DNA of 6,921 bases. Source: JALORV01 sp035429725. GTDB taxonomy: Bacteria; Pseudomonadota; Gammaproteobacteria; Burkholderiales; Burkholderiaceae_F. Location: assembly GCA_035429725.1 (NCBI GenBank), contig DAOMFI010000149.1:1-6921 (forward strand), given 5' to 3'. A program made the position numbers and the translations under genes. Positions 1 through 6,146 of the stretch are shown in pieces; the stretch's first letter is position 1; each line of letters begins with the position of its first letter. The notes beneath the pieces were generated by a model that was not told the origin of the DNA, made no database searches, and saw only the letters and a program-made list of their open reading frames with translations.

Positions 1-95
1 CCCTCGGCGTTCTCGATGACCTTGACCTGGTCGCCCTCCATCACCGCCACGGCGGAGTTGGTGGTACCGAGGTCAATTCCGATGATTTTTGCCAT
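1..95 (-). CDS. dnaK: Chaperone protein DnaK (Hsp70), N-terminal fragment
   Basis: ATP-dependent cytoplasmic chaperone that works with DnaJ and GrpE. Only the first 31 codons are inside the window, and the gene continues past the left edge. The visible protein starts MAKIIGIDLGTTNSAVAVME and contains the first phosphate-binding loop of the Hsp70/actin ATPase fold (IDLGTTNS), which is diagnostic of DnaK. The ATG at 95-93 is preceded by GAGGGG at 105-110, nine bases away. The closer AAGGA sits only one base from the start and is too near to be the main Shine-Dalgarno. It lies 110 bases downstream of grpE on the same strand, and that gap contains a heat-shock promoter candidate, so dnaK is probably transcribed both from there and by read-through from grpE. 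Confidence 0.97.
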   Translation of the reverse strand, partial: MAKIIGIDLGTTNSAVAVMEGDQVKVIENAE

Positions 96-158
96 GTCCT
101 TGTTCCCCTCGTCTTGGCGCCGCCGGCGGTAGCCCTGGCAGCAATTTCTCACTGGTCG

Positions 159-188
159 CTATATGCGAGCCGTCCCCATGGTTTCAAC
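159..188 (-). promoter_or_regulatory. Sigma-32 (heat-shock) promoter of dnaK
   Basis: On the minus strand GTTGAAA (188-182) is followed after 16 bases by CATATAG (165-159). This matches the RpoH layout, in which CTTGAAA stands 16 bases from the CAT of CCCCATNT, as in E. coli dnaK P1. Only the C-run before CAT is missing. Transcription would start near 152, giving a leader of about 56 bases before the dnaK ATG. The assignment is by consensus only. Confidence 0.6.
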
Positions 189-205
189 TTCTTTTTGGCT
201 GGAAT

Positions 206-769
206 TCACTTTGCAATGACCACCAGAGCCGGTCGCAGTACGCGCTCCGAGATCGTCCAGCCCTTTTGCAGCACCGAAACGACCTCGTTGGCCGGGTGCT
301 GCTCCGATGCCGGCACCGATGAGATGGCCTGGTGCCGGTGCGGATCGAACTTCTGTCCGACCGGATTGATCTCCGCCAGAGCGTTCTTCTCGAAGGCGGA
401 CCGCAACTGGCGCAGCGTCAGTTCGACGCCTTCGCGCAGTTGCTCTGCCGTGGCGTCTTTCACCTCGAGTGCCTTTTCGAGGCTGTCCACTACAGGGACC
501 AGCGACTCGGCAAACGACTCGACCGCGAACTTGTAGGCCTTGGTGACTTCCTCCTGCCCGCGGCGGCGGATGTTTTCAGCATCAGCCTTGGCGCGCAGGT
601 AAAGGTCGTAGTTCTCGTTCGCCTTGGCGAGAGCAGCATCCAGTTCCTGCTCGACCTCACCAACCGACGTCGAACCGATCGCAGGCTGTGCTGCGGCTTC
701 TCCCGCAGCGGTGCTTTCCTTGTCAGGCGTGGCGGTTTCCGCCGCCGCGCCCGCATCCCGTTGCTGCAT
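206..769 (-). CDS. grpE: Nucleotide exchange factor GrpE
   Basis: Cytoplasmic co-chaperone that releases ADP from DnaK and acts as a thermosensor; it functions as a homodimer. The 187-residue product has the family layout: a disordered Ala/Glu-rich N-terminus (about 1-35), a long charged helix for dimerisation (about 38-95), a shorter helical part (about 105-130), and the C-terminal beta domain that touches DnaK (about 135-187). That last domain carries the GrpE signature: FDPHRHQAIS at 141-150, then NEVVSVLQKGW and RVLRPALVVIAK at the end. Length is normal for the family. A GTG three bases upstream (772) could also start the frame, but it lies directly against the Shine-Dalgarno, so the ATG at 769 is preferred. 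The gene heads a heat-shock unit with dnaK downstream. Confidence 0.96.
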   Translation of the reverse strand: MQQRDAGAAAETATPDKESTAAGEAAAQPAIGSTSVGEVEQELDAALAKANENYDLYLRAKADAENIRRRGQEEVTKAYKFAVESFAESLVPVVDSLEKALEVKDATAEQLREGVELTLRQLRSAFEKNALAEINPVGQKFDPHRHQAISSVPASEQHPANEVVSVLQKGWTISERVLRPALVVIAK

Positions 770-773
770 CACT

Positions 774-778
774 CCTCC
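774..778 (-). promoter_or_regulatory. Ribosome binding site of grpE
   Basis: GGAGG (within GGAGGAG) on the minus strand lies 4 bases before ATG 769 and only 1 base before the alternative GTG at 772. The spacing favours the ATG, although it is on the short side. Confidence 0.75.
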
Positions 779-811
779 GGGTTTTATGTTTTGATATCAA
801 GGGCTTATTGG

Positions 812-839
812 ATTTGTGGGCGGTCGTGCGGAAATCAAG
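812..839 (-). promoter_or_regulatory. Sigma-32 (heat-shock) promoter of grpE
   Basis: On the minus strand CTTGATT (839-833) is followed after 12 bases by CCCACAAAT (820-812), close to the RpoH consensus CTTGAAA, 13-14 bases, CCCCATNT. The start would fall near 805, giving a leader of about 36 bases. A 10-base perfect palindrome, TTGATATCAA (791-800), lies in this leader. Its role, if any, is unknown. Confidence 0.5.
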
Positions 840-1171
840 CGGCAGCCGCCAGAAAGTTTTCCGTGCGGCCGGCTGAGCCTTCCTGCGAGGGCGCGACCGT
901 GTCCCAGGAGTCTTCCCGCGGAGCATTGGCCGGTGTGGCGCGGCGACGGGTCACCTGCCCCAACCGGCGACGGACGCGAACGCATCGTCATGGTGTGGCA
1001 CGTCCACGTCAGCAGCGGCCGCGGGCTTATCGAGGTTAAAACGCGCGCCGGTCAGCCCATCCGTGCCGTTCCGCGCCTCGCATCACGTGCGATTCACCGG
1101 TTTGGATGAGAGGTCGACCGAGCGCACTCGCGGTAACGTGGGATCGGATGATCTTCCGCGTTCGATCGGGC
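840..1171. other. 332-base intergenic stretch without a convincing gene
   Basis: This lies between the divergent grpE promoter and the small plus-strand gene. Frames are open here on both strands, but they have arginine-rich, proline-rich translations typical of antisense or noncoding GC-rich DNA, and none resembles a known family. I see no tRNA, no clear promoter for the downstream gene, and no gene for the S4-domain RNA-binding heat-shock protein (HslR) that some relatives carry near grpE. Confidence 0.6.
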
Positions 1172-1567
1172 ATGAGTACAAATCACTTGGACCCTTCACC
1201 TCGACCCACCACGACCATGGCGGTACTGAAGCACGACGACCAAAACCCCCGCAGCGAGACCTTCGGTGCCCAGGCACCCATCGCGCTGCTCGGCCTGGCC
1301 GCCATCGCGATCATCGCGCTGATCAACGCGCACGCGCGGCCGACGGTGGTCGACAAGGCACCGGTCGTCGCTGCGGCCTGCAGCAGCGATTGCGGCACCG
1401 TGGTCGCCGTCACCCGCTCCGCTCACTCGTCTCCGGTTTATTTCGTCGAGGTCCAGATGCTCGACGGTTCGATGCGCGTCGTGCAGCAGCTCGCTGCCGG
1501 CTTCAAGGTCGGCGACGTGGTGCAAGTCAACGGCAACGCGCTGTCGCTGCGCTCGCCGACCTCCTGA
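1172..1567 (+). CDS. Small membrane-anchored periplasmic protein, SlyB-like tail without glycine zipper
   Basis: A 131-residue hypothetical protein. The N-terminal part is polar, followed by one hydrophobic segment (APIALLGLAAIAIIALINA, roughly residues 35-53) and a C-terminal domain predicted to be periplasmic. That domain begins with CSSDCGTVVAV and ends with a motif of the form V-x-V-x-M-x-D-G-S-x-R-x-V-x-Q, then GFKVGDVVQVNGN. From memory this resembles the start and end of SlyB/PcpY-type glycine-zipper lipoproteins (CGTV, then an MDDGS-type and VGD-type tail), but the glycine-rich 2TM block between them is absent. The start is uncertain: ATG 1172 has only a weak GGG before it, ATG 1217 (116 residues) has no visible Shine-Dalgarno, and the frame is open upstream to 1106. 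It converges on hemH with a 22-base gap. The function is unknown; a role in envelope stability is only inference. Confidence 0.7.
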   Translation: MSTNHLDPSPRPTTTMAVLKHDDQNPRSETFGAQAPIALLGLAAIAIIALINAHARPTVVDKAPVVAAACSSDCGTVVAVTRSAHSSPVYFVEVQMLDGSMRVVQQLAAGFKVGDVVQVNGNALSLRSPTS

Positions 1568-1572
1568 ACACC

Positions 1573-1588
1573 GCCGGCGCCAGCCGGC
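1573..1588. terminator. Hairpin between convergent genes (possible bidirectional terminator)
   Basis: GCCGGC (1573-1578) and GCCGGC (1583-1588) form a 6-bp all-GC stem with a GCCA loop, exactly in the 22-base gap between the small membrane-protein gene and hemH. There is no T tract on either side, so intrinsic termination would be weak. Confidence 0.35.
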
Positions 1589-1589
1589 C

Positions 1590-2702
1590 TCAGCGTTCCG
1601 CCCCCAAGTGCATCGCTCGCGCACGGCCCTGCTCGGCCTCGGCGGTCCGCGTCGCGGCATCGGCACGCGCGGTCGGCCATCCCTGCATGTGCTGCATGCA
1701 AAGGTCGGTTAGCGCGGCGATGAAGGCGGGCGCTTCGTTCAGGCACGCGATGTAGCGATACTCCTCGCCGCCGCTTTCCAGAAAGGTGTCGCGGCCTTCC
1801 ATGGCGATCTCTTCCAGCGTCTCCAAGCAGTCTGCGGGAAAGCCGGGGCAGAGGACATCGACCGCCTTGGCGCCGCCCCTGGCCAGCGCCTCGAGCGTTG
1901 GCGCTGTATACGGCTGCAGCCACTCGGCACGACCAAAGCGCGACTGGAAGGTGACGACGTACTGATCGGGGCCGAGGCCCAGCGACTCGGCCAGCAATCG
2001 TCCGGTCTTCTGGCATTCGCAGTGGTAAGGGTCGCCGAGCAGCAGCGTGCGCTTGGGCACCCCGTGGAAGCTCATCACGAGCTTGCCGCCGCGATCCTGC
2101 GCGCGCCCATGCCGCTTCCAGTGGTCGAGCACGGACTGCCGGAGCGCGGCGATGTAGCCGGGGTGATCGTGGAAGTGCTTGATCCAGCGGACCTCGGGGA
2201 TGTTGCGCGTTCGGCCGAGACAGTTGAAGACCTCGTCCAGCACCGACGCCGTCGTCGTTGCCGAGTACTGCGGATACATCGGCAGGATCAGCAGGCGGTC
2301 GACCCCGCGCTCGGCCAGCCGCCGCAACGCCGACTCGATCGACGGCTCGCCGTAGCGCATCGCAAGTTCGACATCGGCTTCGAGGCCCTGATTCCCAAGG
2401 TAGCCACGCAGCAGCACGGTCTGCTGCTGCGAGTGCACCAGCAGCGGGGAGCCCTGTTCGGTCCAGATGGCCGCGTACTTGGCCGCCGATTTCCGGGGCC
2501 GCACCACGAGGATGACGCCGTTGAGGATCGGCCACCACAGCGCGCGCGGAATCTCCACCACGCGGGGGTCGGACAGGAATTCCTTCAGGTACCGCCGCAC
2601 CGGCCCTGGTTCGGGCGCCGTCGGCGTCCCGAGGTTGACCAGCAGGACAGCAGTCCGCGCCGCCCTTCCATGGGTAAACGGCGGTTCTGGCGAAAATGCC
2701 AT
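1590..2702 (-). CDS. hemH: Ferrochelatase (protoporphyrin ferrochelatase)
   Basis: Inserts Fe2+ into protoporphyrin IX to form protoheme, the last step of the protoporphyrin-dependent heme pathway. The 370-residue product begins MAFSPEPPFTHGRAARTAVL and continues LVNLGTPTAPE, as in betaproteobacterial HemH. The family signature is present: VMSFHGVPKRTLLLGDPY at about 209-226, with the catalytic, metal-contacting His213. The second active-site block is PGFPADCLETLEEI at about 286-299, where Glu294 corresponds to the conserved active-site glutamate. Other matches are LILPMYPQYSATTTAS and FQSRFGRAEWLQPYT. The last 30 residues are a charged tail without cysteines, so no [2Fe-2S] site is evident there. 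The frame opens 16 codons earlier (2750), but ATG 2702 fits family N-termini and has AAAGG 11 bases upstream. In many betaproteobacteria hemH directly precedes grpE; here a convergent gene separates them. Confidence 0.96.
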   Translation of the reverse strand: MAFSPEPPFTHGRAARTAVLLVNLGTPTAPEPGPVRRYLKEFLSDPRVVEIPRALWWPILNGVILVVRPRKSAAKYAAIWTEQGSPLLVHSQQQTVLLRGYLGNQGLEADVELAMRYGEPSIESALRRLAERGVDRLLILPMYPQYSATTTASVLDEVFNCLGRTRNIPEVRWIKHFHDHPGYIAALRQSVLDHWKRHGRAQDRGGKLVMSFHGVPKRTLLLGDPYHCECQKTGRLLAESLGLGPDQYVVTFQSRFGRAEWLQPYTAPTLEALARGGAKAVDVLCPGFPADCLETLEEIAMEGRDTFLESGGEEYRYIACLNEAPAFIAALTDLCMQHMQGWPTARADAATRTAEAEQGRARAMHLGAER

Positions 2703-2748
2703 GTTTTTGGAGCCTTTTGATGCGATCCGGTAGACCGCCTTGCACCGC

Positions 2749-2754
2749 ATTCTA
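2749..2754 (-). promoter_or_regulatory. Candidate -10 element for hemH
   Basis: TAGAAT on the minus strand, within CTAGAATGC, matches the sigma-70 -10 hexamer at 5 of 6 positions and would give a leader of about 40 bases before ATG 2702. No good -35 hexamer is found 16-18 bases upstream. The rest of the 2703-2912 divergent spacer has an imperfect hairpin (GGGA-AATAA-TCCC, 2857-2869) and no clear promoter for the plus-strand gene. Confidence 0.35.
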
Positions 2755-2912
2755 GGGGGCGGGATTTTGGCGTCCGTGAGCGCTGCTCATCCCCGCGGGC
2801 TAGCGCGTTTCGGTGAGGAGCGCGCCGTCCGGGGGATTCTTGCGATCGCTGACGCGGGAAATAATCCCACGCAGGGGACCCCAGTTTCGACGCCGACGAA
2901 AGCAAGCAACAC

Positions 2913-3557
2913 GTGGACGCAGAATCACCTGGGGCAAGGACTCGTGCCGAAACGCTGCTCGACGAAAGCGTCGGGCTGCTGGCACCACTGGTTCAGCTGC
3001 TGGTCGCCAGCGGCGTGACCTATCCGCAGTTCACGGCGGCGCTCAAAACCGCCTTTCTGCGCGCGGCCCATGCCGAACTCGAAAAGGGCCCGCGTAAGGT
3101 CACGGACTCGGCCGTCAGTCTGCTGTCCGGCGTGCATCGCAAGGACGTGCGGGCGCTGACTTCCGACGGCGTGCTGAAGACCCATACGTTCGATCGCATG
3201 CTGTCGCTGCCGGACGAAGTCTTCACCCGCTGGACCAACGATCCGAACTACCTCGATGCCGACGGCTTTCCCAAGGTCCTGCCGATGCGCGGCCGGACTC
3301 CCGAGGAACCTTCGTTCGAGCAGCTGTCGCAGTCGATCTCGCGCGACTTTCATCCGCGCTCCATCGTCGAGGAACTCGTCCGTCTCGGCCTGGCCGAAGT
3401 GCANNNNNNNNNNNNNNNNNNNNNNNNNNNNNNNNNNNNNNNNNNNNNNNNNNNNNNNNNNNNNNNNNNNNNNNNNNNNNNNNNNNNNNNNNNNNNNNNN
3501 NNNCTCTCCAGCGAGCCTGACCTGCCCGTCGAGGATTCCAAGGACGTCAATTCATGA
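2913..3557 (+). CDS. DUF6502-type protein, interrupted by an assembly gap
   Basis: An uncharacterised protein that I place in the DUF6502 family from memory of its N-terminal block. The 163 residues before the gap include a helical start (LLDESVGLLAPLVQLLVASG, about 15-34), then GVTYPQFTAALKTAFLRAA, and a segment that reads like a helix-turn-helix (DSAVSLLSGVHRKDVRAL, about 65-82), so nucleic-acid binding is possible but unproven. A second helical part (EELVRLGLAEV) runs into 100 N. After the gap the last 17 codons (ending SKDVNS) stay in the same frame and overlap the next gene by ATGA. Since the N run is probably of arbitrary length, the true length is unknown; I recall relatives being longer, near 270-280 residues. 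GTG 2913 is the only reasonable start and has only a weak AAGCAAG before it. The ATGA overlap implies co-transcription and translational coupling with the lipoprotein gene. Confidence 0.8.
   Translation: MDAESPGARTRAETLLDESVGLLAPLVQLLVASGVTYPQFTAALKTAFLRAAHAELEKGPRKVTDSAVSLLSGVHRKDVRALTSDGVLKTHTFDRMLSLPDEVFTRWTNDPNYLDADGFPKVLPMRGRTPEEPSFEQLSQSISRDFHPRSIVEELVRLGLAEVXXXXXXXXXXXXXXXXXXXXXXXXXXXXXXXXXXLSSEPDLPVEDSKDVNS
3404..3503. other. Assembly gap of exactly 100 N
   Basis: One hundred consecutive N interrupt the DUF6502-type gene. A round 100 is a common placeholder for a gap of unknown size, so frame and length across it cannot be trusted. Confidence 0.99.
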
Positions 3558-5383
3558 AATCGCTGCTTCAGCTCCTTGTTGTGGTTGTTGCCGCCGTCCT
3601 GGCCGGGTGTGGCGGCGGTGGCGGTGAAATGGTCGCTCGCATCGGCAGTGGCGGCAGCGGGGCCCCGGTTTCCGCCGGCGTCGGCACAGTCAACGGATTC
3701 GGCAGCATCATCGTCAACGGCCAGCACTACGACGAGACCAGCGCCCAGGTGTTCGTCGACGAGCGCCCGGACGTGCCGTCGGCCGCGAGCGTGGATGCCA
3801 TCCGTCTTGGATCGCAGATCCGCTTCGAGCACCAGTCGAACCGGATTTCCCAGGCCACCGTAGCGGCGGAAGTGATCGGCCCCGTCAGTTCGGTCGGCGC
3901 CGAGACGCTGAGCGTGCTCGGCCAGACGGTCCGCGTGAATGCGGCCGCAGCTTCACCGACGGTGTTCGACGGTTTCACGGCGCTCACCGACCTGGCCGCT
4001 GGAGCGATCGTCGAGGTCCACGGACAGCGCAATGCGGCGGGTGAGATCGTTGCCAGTCGCATCGAGTTGCGGCCCGCGACCGGCGTCATGCGCGTCATGG
4101 GCACGGTGTCCAGCGCGGCGACCGATTCCATCAAGATCGGGACGCTGACAGTCCGCACGACTCAGGCGACCATTGTGCCGGCCGGCCAGACTCTGGCCGC
4201 CGGACAGCGCGTCGCCGCCTGGACCGACCAGCCCCTGGCCAACGGAGAGTTTGTCGCCCGGGTGGTTCGCATCGGCGGCCTGAACGTGCCCGATGCCGCC
4301 GTCCTGACGCTTGACGGCGTCGTGACGGAGTACAAGACCAACGCCAGCTTCCGCGTGGGCGGCTATGCGGTCGACGCCAGCGGTGCGCAGTTCGCCGGTG
4401 GCGGGGCAGCCGATCTGCGCGACGGACGCTTCGTGCGCGCCAGCGGCACCGTCAATGCCGGCGTCCTGCGCGCCACACGCGTTGAATTCATCGCGGCCAC
4501 GACACCGGTCGTCGAAGTGACTGGCGCCATCGCGAACTTCACGGATGCAAAGAGCCCGTTCAGCGTCCGCAACACGGGGACGCTCGTCACTCCTCAGACG
4601 ACTTACATGCGCGGCGATGCGACAAACCTTGGCGAGGGAGTGCTGGTCAAGGTGGAAGGGCCGCTGGTCAATGGCAAGCTGGAGGCGATCAAGGTCGACT
4701 TCCTGCCGCCGTCGGCCGGCATCGCGCGCGTGCTCTTCGGCACCGTCAGCAAGCCGAGCGCCGCTGCAGACCCGCGCACCTTCGTGCTCGCGCCCTTGCC
4801 GTTCGAGGTGAAGACGACCGCCACCACGCAATACAAGAAGGGCGTCGCCGCCGACCTGAAGGACGGCCGCAGCGTCAAGGTCGCCGGCAGCTACGACGGG
4901 CTCCAGTTCGTCGCCGACGAAGTCCAGTTCATGGACAACGCACAGGACGCTCCGACCTTCTCTGTCGAAGGCATCGCCAGCAACGTCCAGCCCGGCTCGG
5001 TCGTCGTCGACGGCAAGACGGTCATGCTGACCCCGACGACTAGCTACCGGCGCAACGGTGTGGCGGCGAAGTTCGACGACCTGAAGAACGGGGCCACGGT
5101 CGATATCGAAGCGGTCAAGCTCAACGGCGTCCTGTATGCCGTCAGCGTGGAGCTCAAGGAGCTGGCGAGCGGCTCATCGTCGGTGCGCGGCATCGTCAGC
5201 GGCCGCGCCAGCGAAACGGCCACCGAATTCCTCGTCGGCTCGCAGCGCGTCAGCGTCGCCGGCAACCCGCAGATCGTCCCGGGCAGCAAGACGCTGAAGG
5301 ACATCCGCAACGGCACCGACCTCGAAGTCGAAGGAACCATCGCGAGCGGGGTGCTGACGGCCACTCGAGTGAAATTCCGCTGA
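3554..5383 (+). CDS. DUF5666-repeat lipoprotein
   Basis: A 609-residue envelope protein of unknown function. The N-terminus (MKSLLQLLVVVVAAVLAGC) is a lipoprotein signal peptide with lipobox LAGC, so the mature protein starts at lipid-modified Cys19. Gly at +2 gives no inner-membrane retention signal, so outer-membrane placement is expected. A short Gly-rich linker follows. The remainder is eight degenerate modules of about 62-70 residues that I assign to the DUF5666 type (small beta-barrel-like domains resembling OB folds). There are no transmembrane segments or catalytic motifs, which suggests a binding or structural role. ATG 3554 overlaps the upstream stop (ATGA), and AAGGA at 3540-3544 serves as Shine-Dalgarno at 9 bases. 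The pairing with a DUF6502 gene is one I recall from other betaproteobacteria. The gene is complete. Confidence 0.9.
   Translation: MKSLLQLLVVVVAAVLAGCGGGGGEMVARIGSGGSGAPVSAGVGTVNGFGSIIVNGQHYDETSAQVFVDERPDVPSAASVDAIRLGSQIRFEHQSNRISQATVAAEVIGPVSSVGAETLSVLGQTVRVNAAAASPTVFDGFTALTDLAAGAIVEVHGQRNAAGEIVASRIELRPATGVMRVMGTVSSAATDSIKIGTLTVRTTQATIVPAGQTLAAGQRVAAWTDQPLANGEFVARVVRIGGLNVPDAAVLTLDGVVTEYKTNASFRVGGYAVDASGAQFAGGGAADLRDGRFVRASGTVNAGVLRATRVEFIAATTPVVEVTGAIANFTDAKSPFSVRNTGTLVTPQTTYMRGDATNLGEGVLVKVEGPLVNGKLEAIKVDFLPPSAGIARVLFGTVSKPSAAADPRTFVLAPLPFEVKTTATTQYKKGVAADLKDGRSVKVAGSYDGLQFVADEVQFMDNAQDAPTFSVEGIASNVQPGSVVVDGKTVMLTPTTSYRRNGVAAKFDDLKNGATVDIEAVKLNGVLYAVSVELKELASGSSSVRGIVSGRASETATEFLVGSQRVSVAGNPQIVPGSKTLKDIRNGTDLEVEGTIASGVLTATRVKFR
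3674..5380 (+). repeat. Eight tandem DUF5666-like protein modules
   Basis: Approximate residue ranges in the lipoprotein are 41-108, 108-174, 179-240, 250-312, 319-383, 391-459, 468-534 and 543-609. Each opens with a strand of the form V-x-G-x-V/I (GVGTVNGFG, VIGPVSSV, VMGTVSSA, LDGVVTEY, VTGAIANF, LFGTVSKP, VEGIASNV, VRGIVSGR). Each then has a middle T/D-D-L-x-x-G turn and a strand V-x-V-x-G, and closes with A-x-x-V/I-x-[FL]. The modules are diverged at the DNA level and are not an exact tandem repeat. Confidence 0.8.
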
Positions 5384-5451
5384 CCGGCGCGAGCGTTGCA
5401 TCGGGTCGGCGGCGCGGGATCGCATTCGTTCGACAACTGATTGCAGTGGGT

Positions 5452-5477
5452 CCGGCGCGTCCGGACACCTGCGCCGG
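5452..5477. repeat. Inverted repeat downstream of the DUF5666 gene
   Basis: CCGGCGC (5452-5458) and GCGCCGG (5471-5477) are perfect 7-bp arms around a 12-base loop, about 70 bases after the lipoprotein stop codon. No T tract follows. It may act as an RNA 3'-end structure. Confidence 0.4.
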
Positions 5478-5560
5478 CTCCCGTACGCAGCGCGACATCC
5501 TTGCGGCGCGCGTGCGATGCGGCGCTGCCCGCCGCGTGTCTGGGAAGGCTACGCCGGCCC

Positions 5561-5611
5561 GCTCCCGGAAGGAGCTTTAGCGAGGCAGAGGCTACCTCCA
5601 GCGAGGGAGGT
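5561..5611. repeat. Two neighbouring hairpins with a shared AGCGAGG motif
   Basis: GCTCC-CGGAA-GGAGC (5561-5575, followed by TTTA) and ACCTCC-AGCGAG-GGAGGT (5594-5611) are two perfect stems 18 bases apart. AGCGAGG occurs between them (after the first stem) and again in the loop of the second, so they look related. They lie 61-111 bases before the ygbA start. Possible roles are a weak terminator for the lipoprotein operon, a leader structure for ygbA, or a REP-like element. Confidence 0.45.
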
Positions 5612-5671
5612 CGCGGGGGGAACTTGACCCAACGCAGAGCCGCTCGCCCGTGTCACCGGCAGCATCGCGGC

Positions 5672-6121
5672 ATGACATCCACCACAAACTCGACGGCCGT
5701 CGGTGCCGAGCGCCGCGAGGCGAGGCTCGCAACACCCCGGCTCACGCGTGAGCTCAACACCATCGGCGCGATGCTGCGCATCTACTGCCGGGATCACCAC
5801 GGCAGGCCGCCGCGCGACGGCGACGGGCTGTGCGAAGAATGCGGCGGCCTCTTCGAGTATGCGCGCAAGCGCCTCGCGGGTTGCCCGTATGGGCCGGAGA
5901 AGCCCACGTGCGCCAACTGCCAGATCCATTGCTACGGGCCGCAGCAGCGCGAAGCAACGCGAGTGATGATGCGCTACGCCGGCCCGCGCATGATGTGGCG
6001 CCACCCGCTGCTCGCGCTGGCGCATGTGCTGGACGGCAAGCGACCGGCGCCGCCGAAGCCACGGGCAACGGCTCGCAACAACGCGCTGCCGGCGGGCGAT
6101 TCGACGCCACCGTCGCGCTGA
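5672..6121 (+). CDS. ygbA: YgbA family protein (nitrous oxide-stimulated promoter family), nitrosative stress
   Basis: A 149-residue cysteine-rich cytoplasmic protein of the YgbA family (annotated by Pfam as nitrous oxide-stimulated promoter). In E. coli ygbA belongs to the NO-responsive NsrR regulon; its biochemical activity is not known to me. The family core spans about 22-123: RLTRELNTIGAMLRIYCRDHH, then LCEECGGLFEYARKRLAGCPYG, then PTCANCQIHCYG, then MMRYAGPRMMWRHPLLALAHVLDG. Cysteines 39, 54, 57, 71, 80, 83 and 87 (including two C-x2-C pairs) could bind a metal or iron-sulfur cluster. The first 20 residues and the Pro/Ala-rich last 25 are not conserved. The frame is open back to 5441, but the extra 77 residues are Arg/Pro-rich and run through the hairpins. 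ATG 5672 gives a length nearer the roughly 117 residues of E. coli YgbA, though its Shine-Dalgarno is weak. It converges on ytfE, a functional partner. Confidence 0.88.
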   Translation: MTSTTNSTAVGAERREARLATPRLTRELNTIGAMLRIYCRDHHGRPPRDGDGLCEECGGLFEYARKRLAGCPYGPEKPTCANCQIHCYGPQQREATRVMMRYAGPRMMWRHPLLALAHVLDGKRPAPPKPRATARNNALPAGDSTPPSR

Positions 6122-6146
6122 AGCGCTGCGCGACGGCGGCCTGGCG

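Noticed and set aside
770..772. GTG start for grpE
   Set aside because: Only one base separates it from the GGAGG Shine-Dalgarno; the next-codon ATG at 769 is better placed.
992..1012. Sigma-54-like TGGCAC in the 840-1171 stretch
   Set aside because: No TTGC at the required distance downstream.
332..1039. Plus-strand open frame of 235 codons antisense to grpE
   Set aside because: Its 5' half is antisense to grpE and the rest is Arg-rich; no recognisable protein.
1063..1755. Plus-strand open frame of 230 codons
   Set aside because: It overlaps the small membrane-protein gene in another frame and runs into hemH antisense. The competing frame has a clear transmembrane segment and family-like tail.
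1438..2745. Long minus-strand open frame of 435 codons
   Set aside because: It overlaps hemH in another frame, its translation is Arg/Ala-rich with no family motifs, and hemH itself is certain.
2834..2866. Sigma-70 promoter for the DUF6502-type gene
   Set aside because: AATAAT is a good -10, but the nearest TTGCGA stands only 14 bases upstream and no better -35 is at 16-18 bases.
3953..4831. Minus-strand open frame of 292 codons
   Set aside because: It is antisense to the DUF5666 lipoprotein, has a His/Arg/Gly-rich composition and lacks motifs. It is a shadow of a high-GC gene.
5441..5671. 77-residue N-terminal extension of YgbA
   Set aside because: Arg/Pro-rich, crosses three hairpins, and is absent from the family core. 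ATG 5672 gives a length closer to known YgbA.
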